From: JBBIOI01 sp037443425
Lineage (GTDB): Bacteria > Desulfobacterota > BSN033 > UBA1163
DNA: 64,000 nt
Direction of reading: 5' to 3'
NCBI GenBank assembly: GCA_037443425.1
Contig: JBBIOI010000005.1
Span: forward strand, 1-64,000
The notes beneath the pieces are model-generated. The model was given only the letters and a program-made list of their open reading frames with translations, had not been told where the DNA came from and did no database searches. Shown here in pieces: positions 19,483 to 28,200 of this stretch (position 1 is its first letter; the number at the start of each line of letters is the position of its first letter). Position numbers and translations under genes: made by a program.

Positions 19483-20064
19483 ATGTTTATAATTAAAGAT
19501 GTAAGGGTGAATCGTGAGATTCATGCAAAGGAGGTTAGGGTTATCGATCCAAATGGTAAACAATTAGGCATTTTACCATTAGTTGAAGCACTCAAGGCAG
19601 CTCAAAGTTTTGATCTCGATCTGGTAGAGGTTTCTCCTAAATCAAATCCACCTGTTTGTAAGATAATGGATTATGGAAAATTTAAATATCAGCAGAGTAA
19701 GAAGGCTCACGAAGCCAAAAAGAGGCAAGCAGTTCAGCACATTAAAGAGGTAAAATTGAGACCAAAGACTGAAGAGCATGATTTTCAGTTTAAATTAAAA
19801 CATATTGAACGTTTTTTGAAAGATGGAAACAAGACAAAGGTCACGATTGTATTTAGAGGAAGAGAGATGGCCCATCCAGAGATGGGTAAAAATATTTTAC
19901 TAAGAATTATTGAAGGGATAAAGGATTTTGGTAAGGTTGAGCAATCGCCAAAATTAGATGGAAGGAATTTAACAATGGTATTGGCTCCAATTCCTGGATC
20001 GAAAGGCCAGTTAAAGGAAGAAAAAGTTATCAATGAAGATAAAGAAAAACAAGAAATATCTTGA
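19483..20064 (+). CDS. infC: Translation initiation factor IF-3
   Basis: About 190 residues with the IF-3 N-domain (RVNREIHAKEVRVID), the linker rich in Lys and the C-domain (FRGREMAHPEMG). It prevents premature subunit joining and checks the start codon. The start is unusual. The nine-base Shine-Dalgarno GGAGGTGAT at 19476-19484 overlaps the in-frame GTG at 19480 and ATG at 19483. In-frame ATA (19489) and ATT (19492) sit at a normal distance. E. coli infC begins at AUU, followed by AAA, which allows IF-3 autoregulation; here ATT is also followed by AAA. The true start may therefore be 19492. Confidence 0.93.
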   Translation: MFIIKDVRVNREIHAKEVRVIDPNGKQLGILPLVEALKAAQSFDLDLVEVSPKSNPPVCKIMDYGKFKYQQSKKAHEAKKRQAVQHIKEVKLRPKTEEHDFQFKLKHIERFLKDGNKTKVTIVFRGREMAHPEMGKNILLRIIEGIKDFGKVEQSPKLDGRNLTMVLAPIPGSKGQLKEEKVINEDKEKQEIS

Positions 20065-20076
20065 AAGGAGGATACT

Positions 20077-20274
20077 GTGCCGAAGTTAAAGACCAATAGA
20101 GGGGCAGCAAAAAGATTTAAAAAAACTTCAAAAGGAAAGATAAAAGCCAAGAGGGCATTTGCGAGGCATTTATTAACAGGAAAGTCTCCAAATCGAAAAA
20201 GGTCTTTAAGGAGACCAAAGTTCATTGAGAAGGCTGATGAAAAAGCTATAAAGAGATTAATACCATATATCTAA
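20077..20274 (+). CDS. rpmI: Ribosomal protein L35
   Basis: 65 residues, starting at GTG with AAAGGAGG upstream. The basic N-terminus PKLKTNRGAAKRFKKT is typical of L35. It is 12 bp after infC in the conserved infC-rpmI-rplT order. Confidence 0.96.
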   Translation: MPKLKTNRGAAKRFKKTSKGKIKAKRAFARHLLTGKSPNRKRSLRRPKFIEKADEKAIKRLIPYI

Positions 20275-20325
20275 TCAAGAAATTCTCAATTAGTATTTAA
20301 ATATAATTTAGGAGGATAATAGATC

Positions 20326-20682
20326 ATGCCAAGAGTAAAAGGTGGACCTAAAACGAGAAGAAGAAGAAAGAAGATCCTGAAGATGGCAGAAGGATATGTA
20401 GGTGGGAGAAGGAGACTTTATAGGACTGCAGTAGATGCGGTTCATAGGGCACTTGCTTATGCATACAGGGATCGTAGGGCGAGAAGAAGGGATTTCCGGA
20501 GGCTCTGGATTGCAAGGATAAATGCAGCAGCAAGACTGCACGGTATTTCTTATAGTAGATTAATGAATGCATTAAAGAAGGCCCATATAGAACTTGATAG
20601 AAAAATACTTGCCGATTTAGCAGTAAAAGATCCCAATGCCTTTTCAAAGATTGCAGAAATGGCAAAGATGGCAATCTCATAA
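20326..20682 (+). CDS. rplT: Ribosomal protein L20
   Basis: 118 residues with MPRVKGGPKTRRRRKK and the conserved YVGGRRRLYRTA, normal for L20. L20 represses rpmI-rplT translation in several bacteria. The ATG follows AGGAGG by about 9 nt. Confidence 0.97.
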   Translation: MPRVKGGPKTRRRRKKILKMAEGYVGGRRRLYRTAVDAVHRALAYAYRDRRARRRDFRRLWIARINAAARLHGISYSRLMNALKKAHIELDRKILADLAVKDPNAFSKIAEMAKMAIS

Positions 20683-20724
20683 TCAAATTCCTTAAGATTT
20701 TCGAATTAAAAGGGAGTAAATCTT

Positions 20725-21741
20725 GTGAAAGAGGATATTGAACATATTAGGCAATCTACTATATCATCACTGCTTGAAGCCAAGACAGAGAAGGAGATTA
20801 ATGAAATACGTGTAAAGGTTTTAGGTAGAAAAGGGACATTGACAGGAATCCTTAAAGCCTTGCCATCGTTACCTCAGGATGAGCGAAGAGAGATAGGAAG
20901 GATAGCAAATGAAGTAAAGAAAGAACTGGAAGAAAAGATTGACGAGGTTCTTCTTCATATCCGAGAGCGAGAAAGGATGGAGGCACTGGAAAAAGAAAGG
21001 ATAGATATTACTCTTCCAGGGAGAAGGATTCCTATGGGGAGAAGCCATCCTATTACACAGGTTTTAAATGAGATTATCGATATCTTTTTGCATCTTGGTT
21101 TTGAAGTAGTCGAAGGTCCAGAGATAGAACTGGATTATTATAATTTTGAGGCCTTAAACATTCCAAAAGGCCATCCTGCAAGGGAGATGCAGGCAACCTT
21201 TTTCATATCTGATGAGATCCTTTTAAGAACACATACATCTCCAGTTGAAGTAAGGACAATGGAAAAACAACCTCCTCCTGTGCGAATCATTTCTCCTGGA
21301 CCAGTTTATCGAAGGGATTCTGACCCGACCCATTCTCCAATGTTTCATCAAGTCGAGGGACTTTTAGTTGATAAAGGGATTACGTTTTCTGATTTAAAAG
21401 GAGTTTTAACCTACTTTGTGCATCAAATGTTCGGAGAGGCAACAAGGTTGAGATTCCGTCCAAGTTTCTTCCCATTTACAGAACCAAGCGCAGAAGTGGA
21501 TATTGAGTGTGTGATATGCAGGGGTAAAGGTTGTGGTGTATGTTCTAATACAGGATGGTTAGAGATCCTTGGTTCAGGAATGACAGATCCTGCAGTATTT
21601 GGATTTGTTGATTATGACCCTGAGGAGGTGACAGGTTTTGCATTTGGTATGGGGGTTGAAAGGATTGCAATGCTTAAGTATGGAATAAATGATATAAGAG
21701 TGTTTTATACAAATGATTTGAGATTTTTAAGGCAGTTTTAA
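20725..21741 (+). CDS. pheS: Phenylalanyl-tRNA synthetase alpha subunit
   Basis: 338 residues, starting at GTG after AGGGAG. The N-terminal coiled coil is followed by the class II core with LLRTHTSPVE, the motif 2 area RIISPGPVYRRD and motif 3 GFAFGMGVERIAML. A Cys cluster, CVICRGKGCGVC, near residue 265 lies in the usual insertion. It forms an alpha2-beta2 enzyme with pheT. Confidence 0.97.
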   Translation: MKEDIEHIRQSTISSLLEAKTEKEINEIRVKVLGRKGTLTGILKALPSLPQDERREIGRIANEVKKELEEKIDEVLLHIRERERMEALEKERIDITLPGRRIPMGRSHPITQVLNEIIDIFLHLGFEVVEGPEIELDYYNFEALNIPKGHPAREMQATFFISDEILLRTHTSPVEVRTMEKQPPPVRIISPGPVYRRDSDPTHSPMFHQVEGLLVDKGITFSDLKGVLTYFVHQMFGEATRLRFRPSFFPFTEPSAEVDIECVICRGKGCGVCSNTGWLEILGSGMTDPAVFGFVDYDPEEVTGFAFGMGVERIAMLKYGINDIRVFYTNDLRFLRQF

Positions 21742-21792
21742 ACTTGAGAATATAATTGTCACAAATTTTTTCTGAAAAAAGAGTGGATAATC

Positions 21793-24201
21793 ATGAAGGT
21801 CAGTCTAAATTGGCTTAAGGATTATGTTGATATACCAATGGAAGTAAATGAGTTGGCTAAACTCCTTACAATGGGTGGGTTCGAAGTAGAACAGGTTAAT
21901 CAGATAGGGGCAGGATTAGATAATATTGTTGTGGCTGAAATAAGGTCAATACAAAGGCATCCAAATGCTGATAGACTAAGTTTAGTTGAAGTAGTAACAG
22001 AATCTAAAAAATTTTCAGTCGTTTGCGGAGCAACAAACATCTCAGAAGGTCAAAAGGTTCCATTGGCCCTTGTGGGTGCCAAACTCCCAAATGGAATGGT
22101 TATAAGACAATCCAAAATAAGAGGGGTTACTTCTGAGGGGATGTTATGTTCAGAAGTTGAGCTTGGGCTTGGAGACGATGCAAGTGGAATAATGATCCTT
22201 CCAGGGAATCTAAGATTAGGGGAAAACCTCAGCAGTGCCTTAGGATTAATGGATACAGTCCTTGATATAAGTATTACCCCAAACAGATCTGATTGCCTTT
22301 CGATCATTGGGATTGCAAGGGAGGTAGCTGCACTTACCAATCAAAGGATAAGATATCCTTCTATTCCTGATTTTAAAGTGGAAGGCGAAATTCATAAGAA
22401 AACTTCAGTTACCATATTAGATCCAGATCTCTGTCCCCGTTATGTAGCAAAGATTATAGAAGGTATAAAGGTTGGTCCTTCTCCATATTGGATGAGAAGC
22501 CGTTTAGAGAATGTAGGTATAAGGTCTATAAACAATGTTGTGGATGTAACAAATTATGTGATGATGGAGTATGGTCAACCATTACATGCCTTTGATTTTG
22601 ATCTATTAGAAGAGGGAAGGATTGTTGTTAGAAGGGCAAAGCAGGGAGAGGAATTTATTACACTTGATGGTGTAAAAAGGAGACTTGACCCAGAGATGTT
22701 AATGATTTGTGATGGTGTAAAGCCTGTTGCTATTGCAGGGGTAATGGGAGGGTTAAACTCTGAGATTAGAAATGATACGAAGAATGTTCTACTTGAGAGC
22801 GCTTATTTTAATCCCGCAAATAATAGAGAGACATCAAAGAAACTTGGTTTAGAAACAGAAGCTGCTTTTCGCTTCGGTAGAGGCATAGATTATGGTGCCT
22901 GCCTTTTGGTTGCAAATAGGGCAGCAAAGCTGATGGAAGAACTTGCAGGTGGAAGAGTGGTCGAGGGCTCAGTGGATGCCTATCCAAAACCGATTAAACC
23001 AAAGCCGATAAATTTACGGATTCATAGGATTAATCATGTATTAGGGCTTGAGATTCCAAAGCGATCGGTAAAGGAGTGCCTTGAGAGCCTTGAATTAAAG
23101 GTTGAAGAGAGAGAAGGGGATACCTTTATAGTGACTCCTCCAACCTTCAGACAAGACCTCGAAAGAGAGATCGATCTTATAGAAGAGATTGCAAGGCTTA
23201 ATGGATATGATAAAATTCCTGTAACACTTCCAAAGAGTCCTCCTTCCTCAAGGGCAATTAATAGAGATCTAATTCTTGAAAGGAAGGCAATAAATGTATT
23301 GATTCATCATGGGTATCATGAAGTGATAACATATAGTTTTATTTCGCCTTCCTACAGTGATATGATACATTTATCAAAAGAGGATGTGGGAAGGAGGCCT
23401 ATAAGAATCGTTAATCCCCTTTCAGAAGATTTATCAGTAATGAGGACAACACTAATTCCAGGACTCTTAGAAACGGCTCGTTATAATCTCTCAAGAAAGA
23501 ACTCTAATTTGAAGATTTTTGAGCTAAAAAAGGTTTTTATACCGGAAGAGAGTGAAAAGCTTCCAAGAGAGATAAAATACCTATCGGGTTTTGCAATGGG
23601 CTTTGATCTTGATCTGAATTGGGCATCAAAGCCAAGAGAGATAGATTTTTTTGATATTAAGGGATGTATAGAAGATCTGTTGGAGACTTTAAGAATAGAT
23701 AAAGTAAAATTTATAAGGGCAGAAGATATCCCATACTTACATCCAAAAAAATCTTCAGCATTAGTTGCCAATGGAGAGATCGTTGGGGTTTTAGGAGAAA
23801 TTCATCCCAAAGTACTTAGCAATTATGAGATTGAAAAAAAGGCCTTTCTTTTTGAGTTAAATTTTGAGAAAATAATTAAGTATTCACAGGATGAGAAGAT
23901 AAGGTTTGAACCTTTACCAAAATTTCCAGCAGTTTATAGAGATATGTCTTTGGTGGTAGATAAAGATTTGGAAGTTGGAAAAATTTTTGAGGTTATTCTT
24001 TCGTTCGAAGAACCATATATTAATGATATAAAACTATTTGACGTTTATGAAGGTCAGCCCCTCTCAGAAGGTAAAAAGAGTGTCTCCTTTAGAATTCGGT
24101 ATCAATCAAAGGATCGAACCCTTACAGATGAGGAAGTAAATCAGTATCATGAAAAAGTTGTTTCAAGGTTGAAAGGAATTTTAAAGATAGATCTAAGATA
24201 A
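21793..24201 (+). CDS. pheT: Phenylalanyl-tRNA synthetase beta subunit
   Basis: 802 residues, full length. It has the N-terminal tRNA-binding EMAP-like domain (VVAEIRSIQRHPNADRLSLV), B3/B4 editing region, B5 domain, catalytic-like core and C-terminal ferredoxin-fold anticodon-binding domain. It is 51 bp after pheS and 30 bp before ihfA. Confidence 0.97.
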   Translation: MKVSLNWLKDYVDIPMEVNELAKLLTMGGFEVEQVNQIGAGLDNIVVAEIRSIQRHPNADRLSLVEVVTESKKFSVVCGATNISEGQKVPLALVGAKLPNGMVIRQSKIRGVTSEGMLCSEVELGLGDDASGIMILPGNLRLGENLSSALGLMDTVLDISITPNRSDCLSIIGIAREVAALTNQRIRYPSIPDFKVEGEIHKKTSVTILDPDLCPRYVAKIIEGIKVGPSPYWMRSRLENVGIRSINNVVDVTNYVMMEYGQPLHAFDFDLLEEGRIVVRRAKQGEEFITLDGVKRRLDPEMLMICDGVKPVAIAGVMGGLNSEIRNDTKNVLLESAYFNPANNRETSKKLGLETEAAFRFGRGIDYGACLLVANRAAKLMEELAGGRVVEGSVDAYPKPIKPKPINLRIHRINHVLGLEIPKRSVKECLESLELKVEEREGDTFIVTPPTFRQDLEREIDLIEEIARLNGYDKIPVTLPKSPPSSRAINRDLILERKAINVLIHHGYHEVITYSFISPSYSDMIHLSKEDVGRRPIRIVNPLSEDLSVMRTTLIPGLLETARYNLSRKNSNLKIFELKKVFIPEESEKLPREIKYLSGFAMGFDLDLNWASKPREIDFFDIKGCIEDLLETLRIDKVKFIRAEDIPYLHPKKSSALVANGEIVGVLGEIHPKVLSNYEIEKKAFLFELNFEKIIKYSQDEKIRFEPLPKFPAVYRDMSLVVDKDLEVGKIFEVILSFEEPYINDIKLFDVYEGQPLSEGKKSVSFRIRYQSKDRTLTDEEVNQYHEKVVSRLKGILKIDLR

Positions 24202-24231
24202 CAGGATTCCAGAGAAAGGAGGGCCTCTAAG

Positions 24232-24525
24232 ATGACAAAGATTGATCTTGTGGAAGCTATTTATGAGAAGGTCGGTTTTTCAAAAAAGGAAGTGGCAAAC
24301 ATCGTTGAAACAGTCTTTGATATTATTAAAGAGTATCTTCAAAAGGAGGATAAGATTAAGATTTCTGGTTTTGGTAATTTTGTTGTTCGGAAGAAAAGGG
24401 CAAGGAGGGGTCGAAATCCACAGACTGGAGATGATATTGAGATAAGTCCGAGAAGGATTTTGACATTTAAACCAAGTCAGGTTTTGAAGGCAGCACTCAA
24501 TCGTAGCGAATTAAAAGGGGAATAA
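24232..24525 (+). CDS. ihfA: Integration host factor alpha subunit
   Basis: 97 residues of the HU/IHF family. The DNA-intercalating arm RRGRNPQTGDDIEI and the preceding FGNFVVRKKRAR are present. IHF bends DNA and supports recombination, sigma-54 promoters and conjugative elements. The pheT-ihfA order is the classical proteobacterial one. AAAGGAGG precedes the ATG. Confidence 0.93.
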   Translation: MTKIDLVEAIYEKVGFSKKEVANIVETVFDIIKEYLQKEDKIKISGFGNFVVRKKRARRGRNPQTGDDIEISPRRILTFKPSQVLKAALNRSELKGE

Positions 24526-24601
24526 TAAAGATTTTTTATTGAGCCGGAGATAAAAATTTATTCTTCCTCAAAGACAAAGAATAAAAGGTAGGAGGAATAC
24601 C

Positions 24602-24997
24602 TTGTCGAGGCTTTTAAAAAGGCAAGAGGATGAAAATCCCAATTCCTACGACCGGCTCTATTATAGAATTGGAGAGGTCAGCCGTATAACAGGGCTTAAA
24701 CCCCATGTGTTGCGTTACTGGGAATCAGAATTTAAAGTTATCAAACCTTATAAAGGTGGTTCACTCCAACGCCTTTACCGCAAGAAGGATGTTGAAACTA
24801 TCTTTAAGATTAAAAAATTGCTATACGAAGATGGTTATACAATAGCAGGTGCAAAGAAAAAGATTAGGGATTTAGAGAAAGAGGAAAATAAGCAGGTGAA
24901 ACTTCAACTCGTTGAGAAAAGTTTGGATTCTAAAGAGCGAGAACTATTGATTGAGATAATAGAAGAGCTTAAAATGATAAGGAAATTACTCGAATGA
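24602..24997 (+). CDS. MerR-family transcriptional regulator
   Basis: 131 residues from a TTG start with GGTAGGAGG upstream. The winged-helix motif YYRIGEVSRITGLKPHVLRYWE is near residues 20-42, followed by a basic wing and a C-terminal helix for dimerisation. No effector-binding cysteines are visible. A MerR gene after ihfA and before tRNA-Pro is common in Deltaproteobacteria; the target is unknown. Confidence 0.88.
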   Translation: MSRLLKRQEDENPNSYDRLYYRIGEVSRITGLKPHVLRYWESEFKVIKPYKGGSLQRLYRKKDVETIFKIKKLLYEDGYTIAGAKKKIRDLEKEENKQVKLQLVEKSLDSKERELLIEIIEELKMIRKLLE

Positions 24998-25094
24998 GTT
25001 TTTAAGTAGTTTTTCAGAAGTCTGATCAAGGTCTTTATTGGGATGAGATGGATTTTTGGAGAAAAATCTAATATACTATTTATAGTTAAAGAAT

Positions 25095-25173
<79 letters not shown>

Positions 25174-25215
25174 ATGTATTATAAAATCAATAAGTTAGAA
25201 GCCTAAAAAATATGC

Positions 25216-25233
25216 TGCACAAGGTTTGCACAA
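25216..25233. repeat. Direct repeat TGCACAA (x2)
   Basis: TGCACAA at 25216-25222 and 25227-25233, 11 bp apart (one helical turn), between the tRNA end and the integrase stop. Possible integrase or excisionase arm sites. Confidence 0.35.
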
Positions 25234-25241
25234 CATAGGTA

Positions 25242-26297
25242 TCATTTCCTTGTTAAGCTCATAACCGGAGCCAGTTTTTCCAAAGCATACTTTGCATATC
25301 TTTCTGTAGTTTTTCCTGTAGTATGGCCCATAATTGTTTTAATTGCTTCAAGGGGAAAACCTGCATTTAATCGCTGACAACCAAAAGAATGTTTTAGGCC
25401 ATTATAAAGATTAATAATCGGAATTCCATACTTTTCATTAGCTTTTTTGTTTGCCTGCTTCCAGATCCGCTCTAGTTTTTTCGGTGTGTAGGGCTCTCCA
25501 TTTTTCGTAAAAACAAAACGGCTAACTTCACGAGGTTTTAGTGTCCACTCAATTTCAGGTATTATTGGTAGTGGCTTTGATATTCTTGTTTTTGTATTTG
25601 GTCTAAGACCGCTATACCCATAAACAGTTGCCAGTACTAGATAAGGAGGGTTTGCTTTTAGGAATACATTTTCACGAAGAAGTCCCATTGCCTCATTTGG
25701 GCGACAACCGGTATATCTCATAAATGTAAATATAGGTAGATGCTCTTTAGGAATAAATTCAAAGATCTTTTCTTGTTGCTCAAAATTCAACCACCTAATA
25801 GGTGGTACTTGAAACGATACTTTAGGAAATGATGGTACTTTAGGAATTGAATCTTTATGAAAATTTAAAAGCGCCTTAAGTTCTCCCATAACATTGTAGA
25901 TGTACTTATCGGAGTACCCAGAATTTTTTAGGTGGGCAAGGAATTCGTCAATCTGTATCCGACGAATTTCTCTTATATCTTGACCTCCAAAGAAGGGAAT
26001 CAATAGTCTATTTGCAATACTTTTTCTTTTCAGAAGCCAGTCAGGTGAGCAATTTGACAATTCTATCCAGGTCTCTACGGCATTTTCGAATTTAAAAGAT
26101 TTATCAGGTTTCCATGAAGAAGGATCAAATTGATGATTATCTATTAGGTAATTTATATGTTCTCTTAAACGTTCAGCAAGCCTTTTATGAACGAGTGGAG
26201 TTCCATCTGTATACTTGTAAAAATCGAACCTTTTACCCTTCCAGAATAGAATAACTCTCCACTTACCGGGTTTATACTCATCAACCTTTCCCCTCAT
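25242..26297 (-). CDS. Tyrosine-recombinase integrase
   Basis: 351 residues from the ATG at 26297, which has GGGAGGG 7 nt upstream; an upstream in-frame ATG at 26372 is less well placed. The N-terminal part contains an arm-type DNA-binding region and a core-binding domain. The catalytic domain shows the first Arg in YTGCRPNEAMGLL, then LKHSFG, MGHTTGKTTERYAKY with the His and the nucleophile Tyr. The usual HxLRH box reads NGLKH, so His and the second Arg are replaced by Asn and Lys. It lies beside tRNA-Pro and should integrate and excise the element. Confidence 0.9.
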   Translation of the reverse strand: MRGKVDEYKPGKWRVILFWKGKRFDFYKYTDGTPLVHKRLAERLREHINYLIDNHQFDPSSWKPDKSFKFENAVETWIELSNCSPDWLLKRKSIANRLLIPFFGGQDIREIRRIQIDEFLAHLKNSGYSDKYIYNVMGELKALLNFHKDSIPKVPSFPKVSFQVPPIRWLNFEQQEKIFEFIPKEHLPIFTFMRYTGCRPNEAMGLLRENVFLKANPPYLVLATVYGYSGLRPNTKTRISKPLPIIPEIEWTLKPREVSRFVFTKNGEPYTPKKLERIWKQANKKANEKYGIPIINLYNGLKHSFGCQRLNAGFPLEAIKTIMGHTTGKTTERYAKYALEKLAPVMSLTRK

Positions 26298-26328
26298 AGA
26301 TATACCCTCCCAATTTGAATCTAGGGAG

Positions 26329-26357
26329 AGTCTATCTTTAGAATTAGTTAATGTCAA
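26329..26357 (-). promoter_or_regulatory. Candidate promoter of the integrase gene
   Basis: On the minus strand TTGACA (26357-26352), 17-bp spacer, TAGACT (26334-26329), 32 bp before the preferred start at 26297. It lies inside the longer alternative reading frame, which supports the shorter start. Confidence 0.45.
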
Positions 26358-26397
26358 TAAGTTTGTAATCATTGGGAATCGAAATTACCTCCTGTTA

Positions 26398-26976
26398 TTA
26401 AGAAAAGTTTGAATGATATTTCAGAAAAAGGTCCGAACGTTTTTCTATTAACTTCAAAAAAACTTCTACGATCATAGGGTCAAACTGCTCTCCCGAGCAT
26501 CTTTCGAGTTCCATAATTGCTTTTTTTATACCCATGGGTGCTCTGTAAGGCCTATACGAAGTCATACTGTCATATGCATCTGCAACGGCAATGATCTTTG
26601 CGCCTAAGGGAATATCATCTCCCAGAATTCCCCTTGGATATCCATTTCCATCGATTCTTTCATGGTGGGAAAGGATGAGATTTGTAATTTCGGATTCTAC
26701 TTCAAATGGAGAAAGTATTATGAGGGAAGCAAGAGGATGCTTCATGACCCAAGCCCACTCTTCCTCGCTGAGGGAAGTAGGTTTATTTAGGATTTCATCT
26801 CCTATGGCAAGTTTTCCTACATCATGAAGGTATGAGGCCAGAGTAATTTCTTTTATTTCTCTGGAGGTGAGGGAGAGTTCCACTGATGTAAGGTAAGAGT
26901 AAAAGGAGACTCTTTCGAAATGTCCTTCAAACTTTTCATCAAGCATTTTTATAAAGTTGTCATAGTATTTAATCAT
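26398..26976 (-). CDS. HD-GYP domain protein (c-di-GMP phosphodiesterase)
   Basis: 192 residues made of almost nothing but the HD-GYP domain. Metal-site motifs are HDVGK near residue 51 and HHERIDGNGYP near residue 104, with the downstream AVADAYDSMTSYRPYR. Such domains hydrolyse cyclic di-GMP to GMP or pGpG. No sensor, receiver or membrane segment is present. It overlaps the upstream recombinase gene by 8 bp, so the two are translationally coupled. A c-di-GMP-I riboswitch lies 22 kb away on the same element. Confidence 0.9.
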   Translation of the reverse strand: MIKYYDNFIKMLDEKFEGHFERVSFYSYLTSVELSLTSREIKEITLASYLHDVGKLAIGDEILNKPTSLSEEEWAWVMKHPLASLIILSPFEVESEITNLILSHHERIDGNGYPRGILGDDIPLGAKIIAVADAYDSMTSYRPYRAPMGIKKAIMELERCSGEQFDPMIVEVFLKLIEKRSDLFLKYHSNFS

Positions 26977-27559
26977 CGAAACTTACCTCCTGGTTTATTT
27001 TTATGGCATCTTCTTGAGTGAGTGTTGAAAGATAGCGCATGGTCATGACAGTTGAAGAGTGGCCAAGATGAATCTGAAGTGCCCTGGGGTTTCCTGTCTG
27101 TTTCAGTCTTTCTATGGCATCGCTGTGTCTGAGAAGGTGGGGATATACTCTTTTGGTGAAACCTGCAAGTCTTGCGCTTCTTTTTATAATTTGCCATGCC
27201 CTTGATCTGTTAATGGGAAATAGAGGTTTATCATGGGGGATCTTATTTTCATAGGCGTAGGCTTTAAGTTTATCTGCCAATCTTTCTGGGCAGGCAATAA
27301 GTCTCGGTTTTTTCCCTTTTCCGATGATTGAAAGGACCGGTTTTCCATTGAAATTCTGGATTGAAGAGGGGGTAAGACTCAAAGCTTCTGAGATTCTAAG
27401 TCCTGTCTGGAAGAGGACTAGGATTAGGAGTGAATTTCTTTGACCATGCCTTCCGGTATTTGCTTTTTCAACAAGGATTTTTACTTCTTCCGGGGTGAGA
27501 TAGGGTACTACTTTTTGAGTTTTTACAAGTGCTGTTTGAAGAGGAATTAACTGGCCCAT
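26969..27559 (-). CDS. Xer-like tyrosine recombinase (catalytic domain)
   Basis: 196 residues. The catalytic set is complete: TGLRISEAL, GKGKKPRLI, HLLRHSDA, LGHSS and the Tyr in MRYLSTL. The N-terminal core-binding domain of XerC/D is missing, so it is either a minimal recombinase or a regulator of site choice. It lies between a YdjM-like gene (13-bp overlap) and the HD-GYP gene (8-bp overlap), three genes in one translational unit. Confidence 0.85.
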   Translation of the reverse strand: MGQLIPLQTALVKTQKVVPYLTPEEVKILVEKANTGRHGQRNSLLILVLFQTGLRISEALSLTPSSIQNFNGKPVLSIIGKGKKPRLIACPERLADKLKAYAYENKIPHDKPLFPINRSRAWQIIKRSARLAGFTKRVYPHLLRHSDAIERLKQTGNPRALQIHLGHSSTVMTMRYLSTLTQEDAIKINQEVSFDD

Positions 27560-28026
27560 GTGAATAACTCCTTTAATGCATAAAACGCAATGCAGGTTAA
27601 AAATATTCCCATAACCACAGCAAATTCGGAAAATGTATTGGTTTTATAGAGTCCCAGGGCGATCCTTCGGGTTTTCCATAGTGGTATTCCCGATGATGAT
27701 AAGGAATCTGTAAATAAGTGAATGAATATGCCTGCTGAAATTGCAGTAAAGACGGTTGTAGAATCTATGGAAATTAAATTTGAAAGTGAGGTAGGAATTT
27801 CAGGCAACTTCTTAATCAATAAATGATACAGGAAAATTATGATTATGACCTGCAATATTGGGTTATGAGATAATCCCCTGTGTTTTCGGAAAAAGAATCT
27901 TCCAAAACCAGATTCGATAGCATCCGGAAAGGTAGATGATACCGAAGCGATAAGGGAAGGAACCGGAGCTTCGGTTATGGAATAGGTTATTGACAAAGCA
28001 ATTATTTGGTGGCTTATCCACTTCAC
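27547..28026 (-). CDS. YdjM/DUF457-like membrane protein
   Basis: 159 residues starting at GTG. The family pattern is visible: an early His (SHQIIAL), FPDAIE, HRGLSHNPILQ and a later SGIFIHLFTDSLSSSG, with three or four membrane spans. The family is annotated as inner-membrane metal-dependent hydrolases; biochemical function is not established. A TATAAT box directly abuts the start and overlaps the AGTAWTACT site, so the promoter may lie further upstream or the transcript may be nearly leaderless. Confidence 0.75.
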   Translation of the reverse strand: MKWISHQIIALSITYSITEAPVPSLIASVSSTFPDAIESGFGRFFFRKHRGLSHNPILQVIIIIFLYHLLIKKLPEIPTSLSNLISIDSTTVFTAISAGIFIHLFTDSLSSSGIPLWKTRRIALGLYKTNTFSEFAVVMGIFLTCIAFYALKELFTWAS

Positions 28027-28031
28027 ATTAT

Positions 28032-28040
28032 AGTATTACT
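28032..28040. promoter_or_regulatory. AGTAWTACT site 1 (YdjM-like/recombinase operon)
   Basis: AGTATTACT, perfect. On the minus strand it abuts a TATAAT. It lies 6 bp before the 28026 start. Confidence 0.6.
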
Positions 28041-28130
28041 TTATTGGGGCCTAAAAATTAGACAAAAAAATATAAAATGTTTAGAGCTGGGGGTTATACA
28101 GAACGAAATTTTGTTTAAAAACAGGGGGTA

Positions 28131-28163
28131 AAAAGGCCCCAAAATGGGCTGTTTTTGGGGTCT
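28131..28163 (-). terminator. Terminator of the pilin/usher-like block
   Basis: On the minus strand GACCCCAAAA (28163-28154) pairs with TTTTGGGGCC (28145-28136, one G-T), followed by TTTTT. It lies 38 bp after the last gene of the block. Confidence 0.75.
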
Positions 28164-28200
28164 AAGGAGGGGTAAAATTAAACAAAAGTGCTGCAAATGT

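Noticed and set aside
26969..28026. Chromosomal dimer resolution (dif) function for the Xer-like gene
   Set aside because: It is a short catalytic-only protein inside the element's integration unit; no dif-like site was recognised.
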